Below are positions 29,115-36,841 of a DNA stretch of 36,841 nt, piece by piece; position 1 is the stretch's first letter; each line of letters begins with the position of its first letter. This DNA comes from Polychytrium aggregatum (lineage: Eukaryota > Chytridiomycota > Chytridiomycetes > Polychytriales): the NCBI RefSeq assembly GCF_025602895.1, contig NW_026516467.1, positions 1 through 36,841 on the forward strand, written 5' to 3'. The notes beneath the pieces were generated by a model that worked only from the letters and a program-made list of their open reading frames with translations, was not told the origin of the DNA and ran no database searches. The translations under genes were made by a program, and so were the position numbers.

Positions 29115-29905
29115 TGTTAGGGATAGCTTCTGCTTGTTCTCCACTTTGACTGCACACTTGGCTGTTCTTTTGCCTTTCTGTTTGTTTGTGTGTAGCTTTG
29201 CAGTTCCCCTCCAATTTTCCGCCTTTTGCCTGCCATTTCCGCTCCTTCCGCACTTCCGTTTCCCCGCGCTGCTCCGCTTCCTTTGTCTTCTTCGCACGCG
29301 CCGGTTTGTTTGTGCACGCGCCTTGCTGCGATTGGTTGCAATTCGGCTGCCGGTCATGTGTCCCACCACCGGTGACTCATGACCTGCCTGACCGCCCCGA
29401 TCTCTTGTTCATCTCGCATGCATTTGCCCCAACCTTATACTTGACCAATCCGCTTCTTGGACGTTGAGTCACATTGCTTCGCCTTTGCACGTTTCTCCTG
29501 CCAGGTGCTTCGCTTTTGCTTGCGCCTCCCTCGCTTTGGTTCTCTGCCTGTCTCGGTGGTCCTTCTCGGCCCTCGTTCGTGCATCGCCCCCTTCGCCCTG
29601 CTCGATCGCCCACTTTTCCCTCCCTTGGCCGCCCTTCGCTGCCAAGTCCGGACTTGTCTATAAATAGCCTGACCCCCGCGATGTGTAGTCGAACCTCAGC
29701 GTTCAAAATAGGACTAAATAAAGTGCCTTCTACTTTATTCTCTGAGTGTTCCTCACGTCTCATTTCGAGACTAGTCTTATCTTGAACGGATCTTTGCTTC
29801 CCTCGCTCCCTCTCCGAGTCCACTTCGGACTTTACCCTTGCCTTCCCTGAGCTCACTTCGAGCTCACTTCTTCTTTTGCCGTTGAGTCCCCTTCGGACTC
29901 TAACA
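29115..29905 (+). repeat. 3' LTR of B2
   Basis: 791 bp and, by eye, the same as 23502-24292. It is followed directly by family A sequence starting ctgac, with no duplication of the left flank. Confidence 0.96.
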
Positions 29906-30500
29906 CTGACGCACTGTCCCGACGCCCCGACTACCAATTGGCGTCACTGTACGAGTCGACTGTCAGTGTCGACAACACGATGCTGGATGTTGTCCGAGAC
30001 AACATCGCCAACGACAAACAGTTCGGAGAACTGTTCCGAAAGGTGTCTAAGCTCCCCAAGGACGACGAATCATCCGAGTACACAGTGCGTGATGGCCTGC
30101 TCCTCCTGAAGAAGGACAGCCGTGTCTGTGTGCCGGACATTCCGTCGTTGAAGACCAAGTTGCTCCAAGAGGTCCACGACTCGCCCCTCGCTGGACACTT
30201 TGGAGTCGAGAAGACATACGACCGACTGGCCAAAGTCGCATACTGGCCTGGAATGAAGCGCACCGTCGAGAAGTACATCGAGTCCTGCCATACCTGCAAG
30301 ATGGTCAAGTCACGCACGACCCGAGAGCAAGGATTGCTGCAACCCCTGCCTGTTCCCGACCGCCCCTGGACCAGCATGTCCATGGATCTCATCACGCATC
30401 TACCGACGACCAAGTTGGACCACGATGCAATCGCTGTCTTTGTCGACAGGTTCAGCAAGATGGCACACTTTGTGCCGTGCCAGACGACATGCTCCGCGCC
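29906..30500 (+). pseudogene. pol: Family A pol fragment (copy A5, left piece)
   Basis: This is plus-strand family A Pol from the end of RNase H ([17 protein letters not shown]) through the integrase HHCC finger ([18 protein letters not shown]) to the start of the catalytic core ([21 protein letters not shown]). It looks identical to A1 over this stretch. The preceding part of A5 is missing because B2 begins at 29905. At 30500 it is interrupted by C2. The rest of integrase is at 36423. Because the gag, protease and RT parts are absent and the other piece has a stop and a frameshift, this copy is dead. Confidence 0.93.
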
Positions 30501-30885
30501 TGTGATGATCATGCACGTTGGGAACACGTGTGGACTGCTGCGCGTGATGCACCGTGAGTCATGTTTGTTTGTCTTGGCGTGTATTCCCTGATTGGCTGGC
30601 GCCGATGACTCTTACTTCGCCTCCGACTGCGCTGTGCTTCGCCCCTCTCGCTGGATGCTCCGCCTCCCTCGCACCCCCTTCTCGTCCCTCGTTTGTCGCT
30701 CCACCCTTCTCGCCCACTTTCGCCCTTCGGTTTCCCTCTTGGCTATAAAGCCCCTCCTTTCTTGCACCCATTTTGTATCTTCAGTTCGAACAACACTTGT
30801 TGTTATCTGATAAGTCGTAATATAGCTTATCGTTGTTCGCCAAGCACCTGGTCGTCCAGTGTCGTTGCTTGTCGTGGTCCTCACA
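30501..30885 (+). repeat. 5' LTR and promoter of C2
   Basis: 385 bp, TG...CA ends. TATAAA is at 30744-30749. The predicted transcript start and primer segment AGTTCGAACAA is at 30783-30793. A hairpin AACAAC/GTTGTT and a GATAAG/CTTATC stem follow in R-U5. No AATAAA is seen. Confidence 0.95.
30744..30793 (+). promoter_or_regulatory. TATA box and predicted transcript start of C2
   Basis: The first T of TATAAA (30744) is 39 nt before the primer segment (30783), the same spacing as in B and in C1. The mRNA is predicted to start at about 30783. Confidence 0.7.
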
Positions 30886-30887
30886 TA

Positions 30888-30898
30888 TTGTTCGAACT
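30888..30898 (+). other. Self-priming site (PBS) of C2
   Basis: TTGTTCGAACT starts 2 nt after the LTR and is the exact reverse complement of 30783-30793 (11 nt). No tRNA-type TGG site is present. Confidence 0.82.
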
Positions 30899-31004
30899 CC
30901 CTCTCTCTGTCTGACCACCTGCTTGGCTGAGGCTTCGTTGCTGCCCTCATCCTTCTATTCTCTGTTGTCTTCCCTGCATCCTCGCTCCCCACTTCAAATC
31001 CCAC

Positions 31005-31992
31005 ATGGACCAACTCCAGGCCCAAATCGTTGCCCTCCAGGAGGAACTGGTTCCTCCTCCGGACCACACACTTCTTCCGCCGCCCCGCAGCTCCCGCACA
31101 TGCCGACCCCGGACAAGTTCGACGGCACCAGGTCAAAGTTCCGCCCCTTCGTCAACCAGTGCCGCCTGCTCATGATGCTCCAGGCATCCAGGTTCCCGTC
31201 CGAGCAAGTCAAGGTGGGTTACGTCTTGAGTTTGCTCACTGGTCCGGCCCTCCAGTGGGCGACTCCCTTGATCGAGTCGAACGATCAAATCCTGCACTCG
31301 TTCGACTCGTTCATGGAACGCTTTCGCCAAGCGTTTGACGATCCCGACCGCACCCATACTGCCGAGCTGCTCCTTTCCTCCATGGCACAGGGCAACCGCT
31401 CGTGCATGGATTATGCCTCAGAGTTCCTCCGCGTTGCCGCCGACCTTCCATGGAACGACGAAGCCAAGATATCCGCCTTCCGCCGTGGCCTGTCGAGGGA
31501 GATCAAGCAGCGCCTCTCCTTCATCAACCCTCTCCCTCTCCGCTTGGTCCCGTTCGTCGAGCGTTGCCTCAAGATCGATGCACGCATCATCGAGCTCAAC
31601 AACGAGCTCCGAAACACTGGCCCTGTTTCCTTCGGCACCCAGGCCTTCAACTCCCGCACCTCCGTCCTTCCAGCCGCCCGCCCAGGAGCCTCCGGTTCTC
31701 TACTCCGAGCCGATGCAGATCGACGCCGCCGTCGTCAGCCGCCTGACCCCCGAGGAGAAGAACCGCCGCTTTCCAGGAGCGCCTCTGCTTCCGCTGTGGC
31801 AAGCCCGGCCACGTCGCCAAGTCCTGCCCCCTCAAGTCCGGCTCCCGTGCTCCCGCCTCTGGTTCCCGCTTCCCTGGCTCCCGTCCTCAGGCTCCCGGCT
31901 CCCGTCCCCGTTCGAAGGTTGTCCGAACCATCGTCTACGATGATGGTGAGGAGGAACACTTCGAGTCGGGAAACGACCAGGCCCAGATCTAA
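31005..31992 (+). pseudogene. gag: Family C gag, broken by frameshifts (copy C2)
   Basis: The likely start is the ATG at 31005 (MDQLQAQIVALQEEL, a short heptad helix typical of a Gag N-terminus). The recognisable Gag fold (PDKFDGTRSKFRPFVNQ, GPALQWATPLIE, FMERFRQAFDD) is in the frame one base back from about 31050 to 31670. The next segment (EPMQIDAAVVSRLTPEEKN) is in another frame, and the CCHC knuckle CFRCGKPGHVAKSC (31786 onwards) is in the third. At least three indels are therefore needed: near 31045-31055, near 31665-31675, and near 31771-31774 where one extra C seems present. The gag frame ends with TAA at 31990-31992, inside the frameshift hairpin. The protein is not made as one piece from this sequence. 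Confidence 0.85.
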
Positions 31993-32014
31993 GTGGAGGC
32001 TTAGATCTGGAGCC
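31968..32014 (+). promoter_or_regulatory. -1 ribosomal frameshift signal, gag/pol junction of C2
   Basis: G GGA AAC (31968-31974) is in phase with the zinc-knuckle gag frame. An 11-bp perfect stem follows, CCAGATCTAAG (31983-31993) with CTTAGATCTGG (32000-32010) and a 6-nt loop. It is extended by GGC/GCC across a one-base bulge. The spacer is 5 or 8 nt, depending on the extension. The gag stop is in the 5' arm. The -1 frame stays open to about 32143. Confidence 0.85.
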
Positions 32015-32430
32015 GTCCCCCCTTCCTCCAGAAGCAAGCGTCGATGGTAAGGAGCATGAGGTAAGTGTCGAACGCATGGCTATGTGTGGAATGATCAATG
32101 TAGTCGGTGGTGGATCGCACTCTGTCAATACCCGCCTCTTCTAAGGGCACATCTGGCTCCCAGATGTCTTTGACAGAGCTCCCGATCTCCACACCACCTG
32201 CGAACTTGGTCATCTGCTCGAACCATGCTGCCGACACTGATCTCTGCTCCGAGCCTTCTTCGTGCGTTTCTTCGATTTCTTCGTCTTCTCCCGTTTTCTC
32301 CGCTTCTCTTGTTCTCCCTTCTGGTCGCTCCCTCTCTTGCCAACTTCTCGTCGATTCTGGTGCCTCCGGCAACTTCATCGACGAGAGCTTTGTTGACCGC
32401 TTCTCGGTCCCCCTCGTTTCCAAATCCACT
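32015..32430 (+). pseudogene. Family C protease region, split over frames (copy C2)
   Basis: The segment between the frameshift hairpin and the long pol frame holds protease in pieces. The -1 frame after the slippery site runs to TAA near 32143. The active-site block LLVDSGASGNFIDESF (about 32347-32394) is in the next frame. The remaining protease (FETEPLKIVLGDYTQHL and following) is in the frame of the 1270-codon pol ORF. Two indels are needed, near 32130-32145 and near 32415-32430. Thus PR cannot be translated in line with RT from this sequence. Confidence 0.82.
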
Positions 32431-35400
32431 CCCTCTCCCTGTCCAAGGTGTCGATGGCCAGCCACTTTCTTCCGGCCCCATCACTTTTGAGACGGAACCC
32501 CTCAAGATTGTTCTTGGGGACTACACTCAACACCTTTCCTTTGATGTCATTAAGTCTCCCCACCAACCCGTTATCCTTGGCTATCCCTGGCTGCAGTCCA
32601 TCGAACCCAGGCTTCACTGGGCTCGTGGACTCCTTTGCCTTCCCCGTCCTGCAAGCCACATCCTCAAGGTTGTGGATGCCTCTTCCCTCCCTTCCGTTTC
32701 TTCCGTTTCTCCTTCTCCCCTTCCTCTTGTTGGCGACACACCCAATGTTTTCCCTCGTGCCTCTACCGACACCACTGTGGTGCTCGCTTCTTCGCCTCGC
32801 ACCGTTTGTACTCGCGAAGATGATCAGAATAAAGTGATCGCTCAACGTTATTCTGATTGTGTTCCGAGTGAGGTGCCCTGTTCCTGTGCTGCTCGTCCTG
32901 GTCCCTCCGGTCTCGTCTCCGTCCGTCCTGGTCTCCCCGGTCCCGTTGCTCCCAGCCCCGCTCCTGTCCGTGTCCAAGCGATCAGGTACAAGTCGTTGGA
33001 GCAGTCCGTCCTCGACACACAGTCTAGCCCCGACCCCCTGACTGTGTTCCAAGTCCTCGTCCTTCCTGCCACCGATCCGGATCCGACGCCCCTCTCGACG
33101 TCGATCCCCGAGGAGTACAAGTCGTTTGGCTCAGTCTTCTCGAAGCAGGAAGCCGACTCGTTGCCCCCGCACCGGACGTACGACTGCCCGATCGACCTGG
33201 AGCCCGGCAAGACCCCCAAGTTCGGACCACTCTACTCCCTGTCAGAGCCCGAACTCAAGGCCCTTCGTGAATACCTCGACGACAACCTCGTCAAAGGGTT
33301 CATCCGTCCTTCGTCCTCTCCCGCCGGTTCCCCGATCCTCTTCGTCAAGAAGAAGGACGGCTCTCTGCGTCTCTGCGTGGACTATCGCGCATTGAACACG
33401 ATCACGGTCAAGAATCGTTATCCCTTACCGTTGATCAACGAGATGCTGGACCGAGTCCGGGACGCGAAGGTGTTCACGAAGCTGGACCTCCGCGGGGCCT
33501 ACAACCTGCTGCGTATCCGCGCAGGCGACGAGTGGAAGACGGCCTTCCGCACTCGTTACGGCCAGTTCGAGTACTTGGTGATGCCCTTTGGACTCACCAA
33601 TGCTCCGGCCACCTTCCAGCACTTCATCAACGATGTCCTTCGTGAGGAGCTGGACAACTTTGCGATTGCCTACCTTGACGACATCTTGATTTACAGCGCT
33701 GACCCCACTCAGCATGCAAATCACGTCAAGCAGGTCCTGGCCAAGCTCCAGGCTGCAAAGTTGTACTGCAAGCTGGAGAAGTGCGAGTTCTCCAAGGACA
33801 AGGTCTCGTTCCTCGGCTACGTCATCTCGCCCAAGGGTATCGAGATGGAACGAGCAAAGCTCTCCGCCATTGTCGACTGGCCCGTCCCCCGCAATGTCTC
33901 CGACCTTCGCTCCTTCATTGGGTTCTCGAACTTTTACCGTCGCTTCATTGACGGATATGCCAAGATCGCCGGTCCGCTCACGCTCCTGTTCAAGAAGTCC
34001 CAGGTCTTCCGCTGGTCCCCCGACGCCCACAAGGCTTTCCAGTCCCTCAAGGAAGCCTTCGTCTCCGAGCCCGTCCTTGCGCACCCCGACCCATCCAAGC
34101 CCTTTGTCGTGGAGTCTGATGCCTCAGACTTTGCGATCGGATGCGTCCTGTCCCAGCGCGGCTCCGATGGCCACCTGCACCCGTGCTCCTTTCACTCCCG
34201 CACGCTCATGGATGCTGAACGCAACTACAGCATCTATGAGAAGGAGCTCTTGGCCATCAAGGAGGCATTCGAGGTCTGGCGACACTACCTCGAAGGCGCC
34301 CAACACCCAGTCCAAGTCCTTACCGACCACAAGAACTTGGAATACCTGGCGTCGGCCCGCATCCTCAACCAGCGACACGCCCGGTGGTCGCAGTTCCTGT
34401 CTCGGTTCGACCTCCGGATTCAATACCTCCCCGGTCCAAAGAACGGCAAGGCCGACGCTCTCTCCCGCCGCCCGGACTACGTCCCTCCGTCCGCACCTGT
34501 GTCCAAGGAGCCTCCCCCGTTGCTGCCACCTTCGGCGTTCGCCTGTGCCGTCCGTCGCTCCTCGGATGCAAGTTCCACTCGCCCTGTGGACTTGCTCAAG
34601 CTCATTGCCGAGGAGCAACCAAAGGACCCGTCCCTGGACCAGCTCCGCAACGATCCCAAGTATGTCCTGAAGGATGATCTCCTCACCTTCATGGACAAGA
34701 TCGTTGTGCCAGAGTCGTGTCGAGTCCCCGTCCTCAAGTCATGCCACGACCCTGTCGCTGTTGGACATCCTGGCATTCGGCGGACCCGAGCACTGATCTC
34801 GAGGCAGTTCTGGTGGCCCTCGATCCGCAAGGATGTCCAGGCTTATGTCTCGACGTGCGACACTTGTGCACGCTCGAAAGTCCCTCGACATAAGCCGTTT
34901 GGATACTTGCAGCCCCTCCCGACGGCATCGCGACCCTGGTCTCTGGTGACGATGGACTTTATCACCGACCTCCCCGAGTCCAACGGCAAGACTTGCATCT
35001 TTGTCGTCGTCGATAGCCTGACCAAGATGGCCCACTTCCTTCCCTGTCGGTCCCTCCCAAGTGCCGAGGAAACAGCGTCGCTGTTCCTCGACAACATCTT
35101 CCGCCTCCACGGTCTCCCGGACAACATCGTCTCGGACCGAGGAAGCCAGTTCACCTCGCGGTTCTGGCAGGCCCTGTGCTCGGAACTCGGCATCAAGACC
35201 AGTCTGTCCACGGCGTTCCATCCCCAAACCGATGGACAGACTGAGCGGGTCAACCAAGTCATCAACCAGCATCTCCGCTGCTACACCTCGTACCAGCAGG
35301 ATGACTGGGCGATGCTGCTCCCGCTCGCCGAGTTCTCATACAACAACCTCGAGCACACCTCGACCAAGGCCTCCCCGTTCCTGGCGACTTACGGCTTCAA

Positions 35401-36037
35401 CCCTCGATTCGAGTCTCCGGTCCTTCCTTCCAGTCTCGATGTCCCCTCCGCGACCGACCGAGTCGAACACCTTCAGCACAACTTGGCGTTGCTGAAGGAG
35501 AACCTCGAGAAGGCCAAGGCGGACTACAAGCGCTTTGCGGATGCCCACAAGTCCGACGCTCCCAAGTTCGCTCCTGGCGATCAAGTCTGGGTCCTAACAC
35601 GCAACATCAAGACCACCCGTCCAAGCAAGAAGTTGGACTACCAGCGCATCGGACCCTACAAGATCGTCGAAGCCATCGGTTCCCTCGCCTTCCGCCTCGA
35701 CCTTCCCAAGGATCTCAAGATCCATCCGGTGTTCCATGTCTCCCTCCTCGAGCCCCACAAGTCGAACACCCTCCCCGGCCGCATCCAAGACCCTCCTCCG
35801 CCAGTCCGCGTCGACGACCACTTGGAGTATGAAGTTCAGGAGATCCTCGACTCCAAGCTGGTCCGCGGTAAGTTGAGCTATTTCGTTGATTGGAAGGGCT
35901 ACTCGACTGATCATCGCAGCTGGGAGCCCGCCAACTACGTTAACGCTCCCGACAAGATAGCCGACTTCCACCGCCGGTACCCCGACAAGCCTGGACTTAT
36001 TGTTCGTAGGAGTGGCCGTAGTTTGGGGAGGGGATGA
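32225..36037 (+). CDS. pol: Family C Pol, protease end to chromodomain (copy C2)
   Basis: This is an open frame of 1270 codons. About the first 65 codons are probably not coding, because the protease active site lies in another frame over that stretch. From about codon 70 it has the rest of protease, a Ser/Pro-rich linker and RT ([18 protein letters not shown] at 483-486). RNase H follows (Asp632), then integrase with HHCC finger (HDPVAVGHPG, CDTCARSK) and triad Asp911, Asp971, Glu1007. The chromodomain is from about 1201 (LEYEVQEILDSKL, VDWKGYSTDHRSWEP). The stop TGA (36035-36037) touches the LTR, so the purine tract GGGGAGGGGATGA encodes the C-terminus. RT to chromodomain has no stop. It is the same family as C1 but a different subfamily. 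Confidence 0.93.
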   Translation: MLPTLISAPSLLRAFLRFLRLLPFSPLLLFSLLVAPSLANFSSILVPPATSSTRALLTASRSPSFPNPLPLPVQGVDGQPLSSGPITFETEPLKIVLGDYTQHLSFDVIKSPHQPVILGYPWLQSIEPRLHWARGLLCLPRPASHILKVVDASSLPSVSSVSPSPLPLVGDTPNVFPRASTDTTVVLASSPRTVCTREDDQNKVIAQRYSDCVPSEVPCSCAARPGPSGLVSVRPGLPGPVAPSPAPVRVQAIRYKSLEQSVLDTQSSPDPLTVFQVLVLPATDPDPTPLSTSIPEEYKSFGSVFSKQEADSLPPHRTYDCPIDLEPGKTPKFGPLYSLSEPELKALREYLDDNLVKGFIRPSSSPAGSPILFVKKKDGSLRLCVDYRALNTITVKNRYPLPLINEMLDRVRDAKVFTKLDLRGAYNLLRIRAGDEWKTAFRTRYGQFEYLVMPFGLTNAPATFQHFINDVLREELDNFAIAYLDDILIYSADPTQHANHVKQVLAKLQAAKLYCKLEKCEFSKDKVSFLGYVISPKGIEMERAKLSAIVDWPVPRNVSDLRSFIGFSNFYRRFIDGYAKIAGPLTLLFKKSQVFRWSPDAHKAFQSLKEAFVSEPVLAHPDPSKPFVVESDASDFAIGCVLSQRGSDGHLHPCSFHSRTLMDAERNYSIYEKELLAIKEAFEVWRHYLEGAQHPVQVLTDHKNLEYLASARILNQRHARWSQFLSRFDLRIQYLPGPKNGKADALSRRPDYVPPSAPVSKEPPPLLPPSAFACAVRRSSDASSTRPVDLLKLIAEEQPKDPSLDQLRNDPKYVLKDDLLTFMDKIVVPESCRVPVLKSCHDPVAVGHPGIRRTRALISRQFWWPSIRKDVQAYVSTCDTCARSKVPRHKPFGYLQPLPTASRPWSLVTMDFITDLPESNGKTCIFVVVDSLTKMAHFLPCRSLPSAEETASLFLDNIFRLHGLPDNIVSDRGSQFTSRFWQALCSELGIKTSLSTAFHPQTDGQTERVNQVINQHLRCYTSYQQDDWAMLLPLAEFSYNNLEHTSTKASPFLATYGFNPRFESPVLPSSLDVPSATDRVEHLQHNLALLKENLEKAKADYKRFADAHKSDAPKFAPGDQVWVLTRNIKTTRPSKKLDYQRIGPYKIVEAIGSLAFRLDLPKDLKIHPVFHVSLLEPHKSNTLPGRIQDPPPPVRVDDHLEYEVQEILDSKLVRGKLSYFVDWKGYSTDHRSWEPANYVNAPDKIADFHRRYPDKPGLIVRRSGRSLGRG
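36024..36037 (+). other. Polypurine tract of C2, inside pol
   Basis: A G-rich purine run directly before the 3' LTR that also encodes the last Pol residues and stop. C1 has a comparable AGGAGGAGATAG ending. Confidence 0.75.
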
Positions 36038-36422
36038 TGTGATGATCATGCACGTTGGGAACACGTGTGGACTGCTGCGCGTGATGCACCGTGAGTCATG
36101 TTTGTTTGTCTTGGCGTGTATTCCCTGATTGGCTGGCGCCGATGACTCTTACTTCGCCTCCGACTGCGCTGTGCTTCGCCCCTCTCGCTGGATGCTCCGC
36201 CTCCCTCGCACCCCCTTCTCGTCCCTCGTTTGTCGCTCCACCCTTCTCGCCCACTTTCGCCCTTCGGTTTCCCTCTTGGCTATAAAGCCCCTCCTTTCTT
36301 GCACCCATTTTGTATCTTCAGTTCGAACAACACTTGTTGTTATCTGATAAGTCGTAATATAGCTTATCGTTGTTCGCCAAGCACCTGGTCGTCCAGTGTC
36401 GTTGCTTGTCGTGGTCCTCACA
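36038..36422 (+). repeat. 3' LTR of C2
   Basis: 385 bp, by eye identical to 30501-30885. The TSD gcgcc follows, and A5 resumes. Confidence 0.95.
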
Positions 36423-36841
36423 GCGCCTGACCTTGCACTGCTGTTCTTCAAGCATGTGTTCAAGCACCACGGCCTCCCAAAGTCCATCGTCAGTGATCGA
36501 GACCCCCGATTCACCTCCTTGGTTTGGACAAGTCTGTTCGACCATCTCGGCACCAAGCTGAACATGTCAACCTAGCACCACCAACAAACGGATGGACAGT
36601 CCGAGCGGACGATCCGCACCCTCGAGCAATACCTGAGGACATACGCCTCGACCAGCCAAGACGACTGGGACATACAGCTGAGTCATGCAGAGTTTGCATA
36701 CAACACCGCCAAGTCGAGCACAACGGGCTTGAGCCCCTTTGAGGCGCTCTACGGATTCCAGCCTGATGTTCCCACCTCCTTGACACTGACCGAGTCCACG
36801 GCTGGATTTGCCTCCCAAACCAAGTGCCTTTGTCAAAGATC
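36423..36841 (+). pseudogene. pol: Family A integrase fragment with stop and frameshift (copy A5, right piece)
   Basis: This continues A5 pol after C2: integrase core ([40 protein letters not shown]) up to the window end. Compared with A1 there is a TCG to TAG nonsense change at 36573-36575 (within Asn-Met-Ser-Thr-stop-His-His), a Phe to Val change (TTT to GTT) near 36521, and one extra T near 36806-36809 that shifts the frame. The pieces around the stop still align to A1. The stop falls between the second and third catalytic residues, so integrase is truncated. The copy continues past the window. Confidence 0.92.

Larger units (their letters stand above)
23502..29905 (+). mobile_element. Family B LTR retrotransposon B2, complete but with mismatched flanks
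   Basis: This plus-strand element is 6404 bp long with 791-bp LTRs at 23502-24292 and 29115-29905. Gag, frameshift signal and pol are all open. Unlike the other complete elements here it has no target duplication: the left flank is caatc (in C1) and the right flank is ctgac (in A5). Neither C1 nor A5 resumes on the other side. The simplest reading is a crossover between two B copies, or a misjoin in the assembly through two nearly identical B copies. Confidence 0.95.
30501..36422 (+). mobile_element. Family C LTR retrotransposon C2, full-length with damaged gag and protease
   Basis: This plus-strand chromovirus is 5922 bp long with 385-bp LTRs at 30501-30885 and 36038-36422, identical by eye. 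The duplication gcgcc is at 30496-30500 and 36423-36427, within the integrase of A5. It has a self-priming site, a gag broken by several indels, a frameshift signal and a protease split over two frames. One long open frame covers RT to chromodomain. The structure is complete, but the copy probably cannot make Gag or protease itself. It could only have moved with help from another copy, unless the indels arose afterwards or are sequence errors. Confidence 0.94.

Noticed and set aside
31690..32050. Pro/Ser/Arg-rich tail of the 405-codon frame in C2
   Set aside because: It is the wrong frame here; the zinc knuckle and acidic gag end are in another frame, so this tail is frameshift product, not a protein.
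1..36841. Repeat-induced point mutation (RIP) signature
   Set aside because: Near-identical copies keep long open frames and high GC. The one clear nonsense change is C to A, not C to T.

Overview
This window is a stack of nested Ty3/gypsy-type LTR retrotransposons. I found no host gene, tRNA, rRNA or CRISPR array. Every long open frame that makes sense is a retrotransposon gag or pol. All pol proteins carry protease (PR), reverse transcriptase (RT), RNase H, integrase (IN) and a C-terminal chromodomain, which marks chromoviruses. The GC-rich composition, several young chromovirus families in one place and Tf1/sushi-like self-priming in two of them suggest a filamentous or yeast-like fungus, most likely a basidiomycete. 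That host assignment is inference only.

Three families are present; the names A, B and C are mine. Family A has LTRs of about 310 bp, a 273-aa Gag and a Pol frame of about 1310 codons, and its primer site looks tRNA-dependent. Family B has 791-bp LTRs, a 317-aa Gag and a Pol frame of about 1291 codons. Family C has LTRs of 385-419 bp. B and C both show a self-priming signature: 11-12 nt of the LTR, starting exactly 39 nt after the first T of the TATA box, are perfectly complementary to a site 2 nt downstream of the LTR. All three families carry a canonical -1 frameshift signal at the gag/pol junction: G GGA AAC or G GGA AAT in phase with gag, then a short spacer, then a hairpin containing the gag stop.

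Layout, left to right. Positions 1-430 and 12310-14163 are two pieces of a minus-strand A copy (A4). It was split by a complete minus-strand A copy (A2, 431-12309, TSD ccagc). A2 is itself split by a complete minus-strand B copy (B1, 1317-7723, TSD gcgcg). At 14164 A4 is cut by a minus-strand C copy (C1), which runs to 23501 and is split by an intact plus-strand A copy (A1, 16095-21563, TSD acgcg). C1 ends abruptly at the left LTR of an intact plus-strand B copy (B2, 23502-29905). The two flanks of B2 do not match: C1 lies to its left and another A copy (A5, plus strand) to its right. A5 (29906-30500 and 36423-36841) is split by a plus-strand C copy (C2, 30501-36422, TSD gcgcc) and runs off the window end.

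By reading frame, A1 and B2 look coding-complete. B1 is also complete and sits inside A2. A2 would be complete without B1. A4, A5 and C1 are broken or truncated. C2 has identical LTRs and intact RT-IN-chromodomain, but its gag and protease carry several frameshifts. The main points for follow-up are the shared frameshift module, the fixed TATA-to-primer geometry, the chimeric B2 junction and the indel cluster in C2.
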